From Bufo bufo (taxonomy: Eukaryota > Chordata > Amphibia > Anura > Bufonidae), in NCBI RefSeq assembly GCF_905171765.1, contig NC_053392.1, forward strand, positions 38,138,956-38,202,955: a stretch of 64,000 nucleotides of DNA, given 5' to 3'. Below, piece by piece: positions 64,000 to 64,000 of the stretch. Made by a program: the position numbers and the translations under genes. Below the pieces are notes generated by a model. It saw nothing but the letters and a program-made list of their open reading frames with translations. It had not been told where the DNA came from and did no database searches. Within the stretch, counting starts at the first letter, position 1; each line of letters starts with the position of its first letter.

Positions 64000-64000
64000 T

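Overview
The window is vertebrate genomic DNA packed with transposable elements. The best guess is a frog (anuran amphibian). Reasons: one single-exon taste receptor type 2 gene; hAT, Tc1/mariner, L1, Ty3/gypsy chromovirus and Penelope-like elements nested in each other; and short dispersed repeats that look amphibian. There are no operons, rRNA or CRISPR arrays, and I found no tRNA gene. A 100-N assembly gap lies at 20880-20979. Only the taste receptor (46654-47577, minus strand) looks like a functional host gene; almost all other coding sequence is transposon-derived and broken.

Layout. 1-3655: compound repeat with a 760-bp foldback (716-1477), about eight units of a 170-230 bp satellite (1610-3260) and several hairpins. 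4226-9862: hAT copy A1, followed by an L1 3' fragment (9866-10735). 11213-20525: related hAT copy B1 with very long 5' tandem repeats, themselves interrupted by a dispersed repeat. 20526-20879: hAT fragment B2, then the gap and a GC-rich unclassified stretch. 21551-27100: hAT copy A2, abutting a Ty3/gypsy chromovirus pol and 3' LTR (27101-29779). 29793-30100: short hAT MITE with a perfect 8-bp target duplication. 30174-31038: hAT deletion derivative B3. 31221-31690: 5' end of another hAT type, then hairpins. 31690-39330: foldback element split by a nearly full-length minus-strand L1 (32336-39052), which is itself split by a Tc1 deletion derivative (36027-36949). 39430-45977: hAT copy A3 on the minus strand, carrying a MITE in its last codons. 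46654-47577: TAS2R gene. 47860-56246: tandem repeat interrupted by a Tc1 element (48271-56114) that holds a head-to-head pair of Penelope-like elements (48723-54100) and a TTAA foldback (54990-55877). 56247-57345: 5' LTR and start of gag of a second gypsy element. 57346-63999: a third hAT family (hAT-C), interrupted by a non-autonomous hAT (57728-60305, 8-bp duplication, itself carrying a second Tc1 derivative) and by a 5'-truncated LINE (about 60565-61563); it runs off the window.

The genes do not form a pathway. What connects the region is transposon biology. The hAT copies share one plan: TATA promoter, 5' minisatellite, GRG-rich N-terminus, BED zinc finger, RNase H-like hAT transposase and, in A1/A2, a 3' minisatellite. 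Each copy has amplified a different or diverged tandem unit. I found no convincing new cellular system. The most unusual structures are the Penelope head-to-head pair with complementary internal deletions and a hammerhead-ribozyme-like fold in each arm, and the copy-specific minisatellites of the hAT family.
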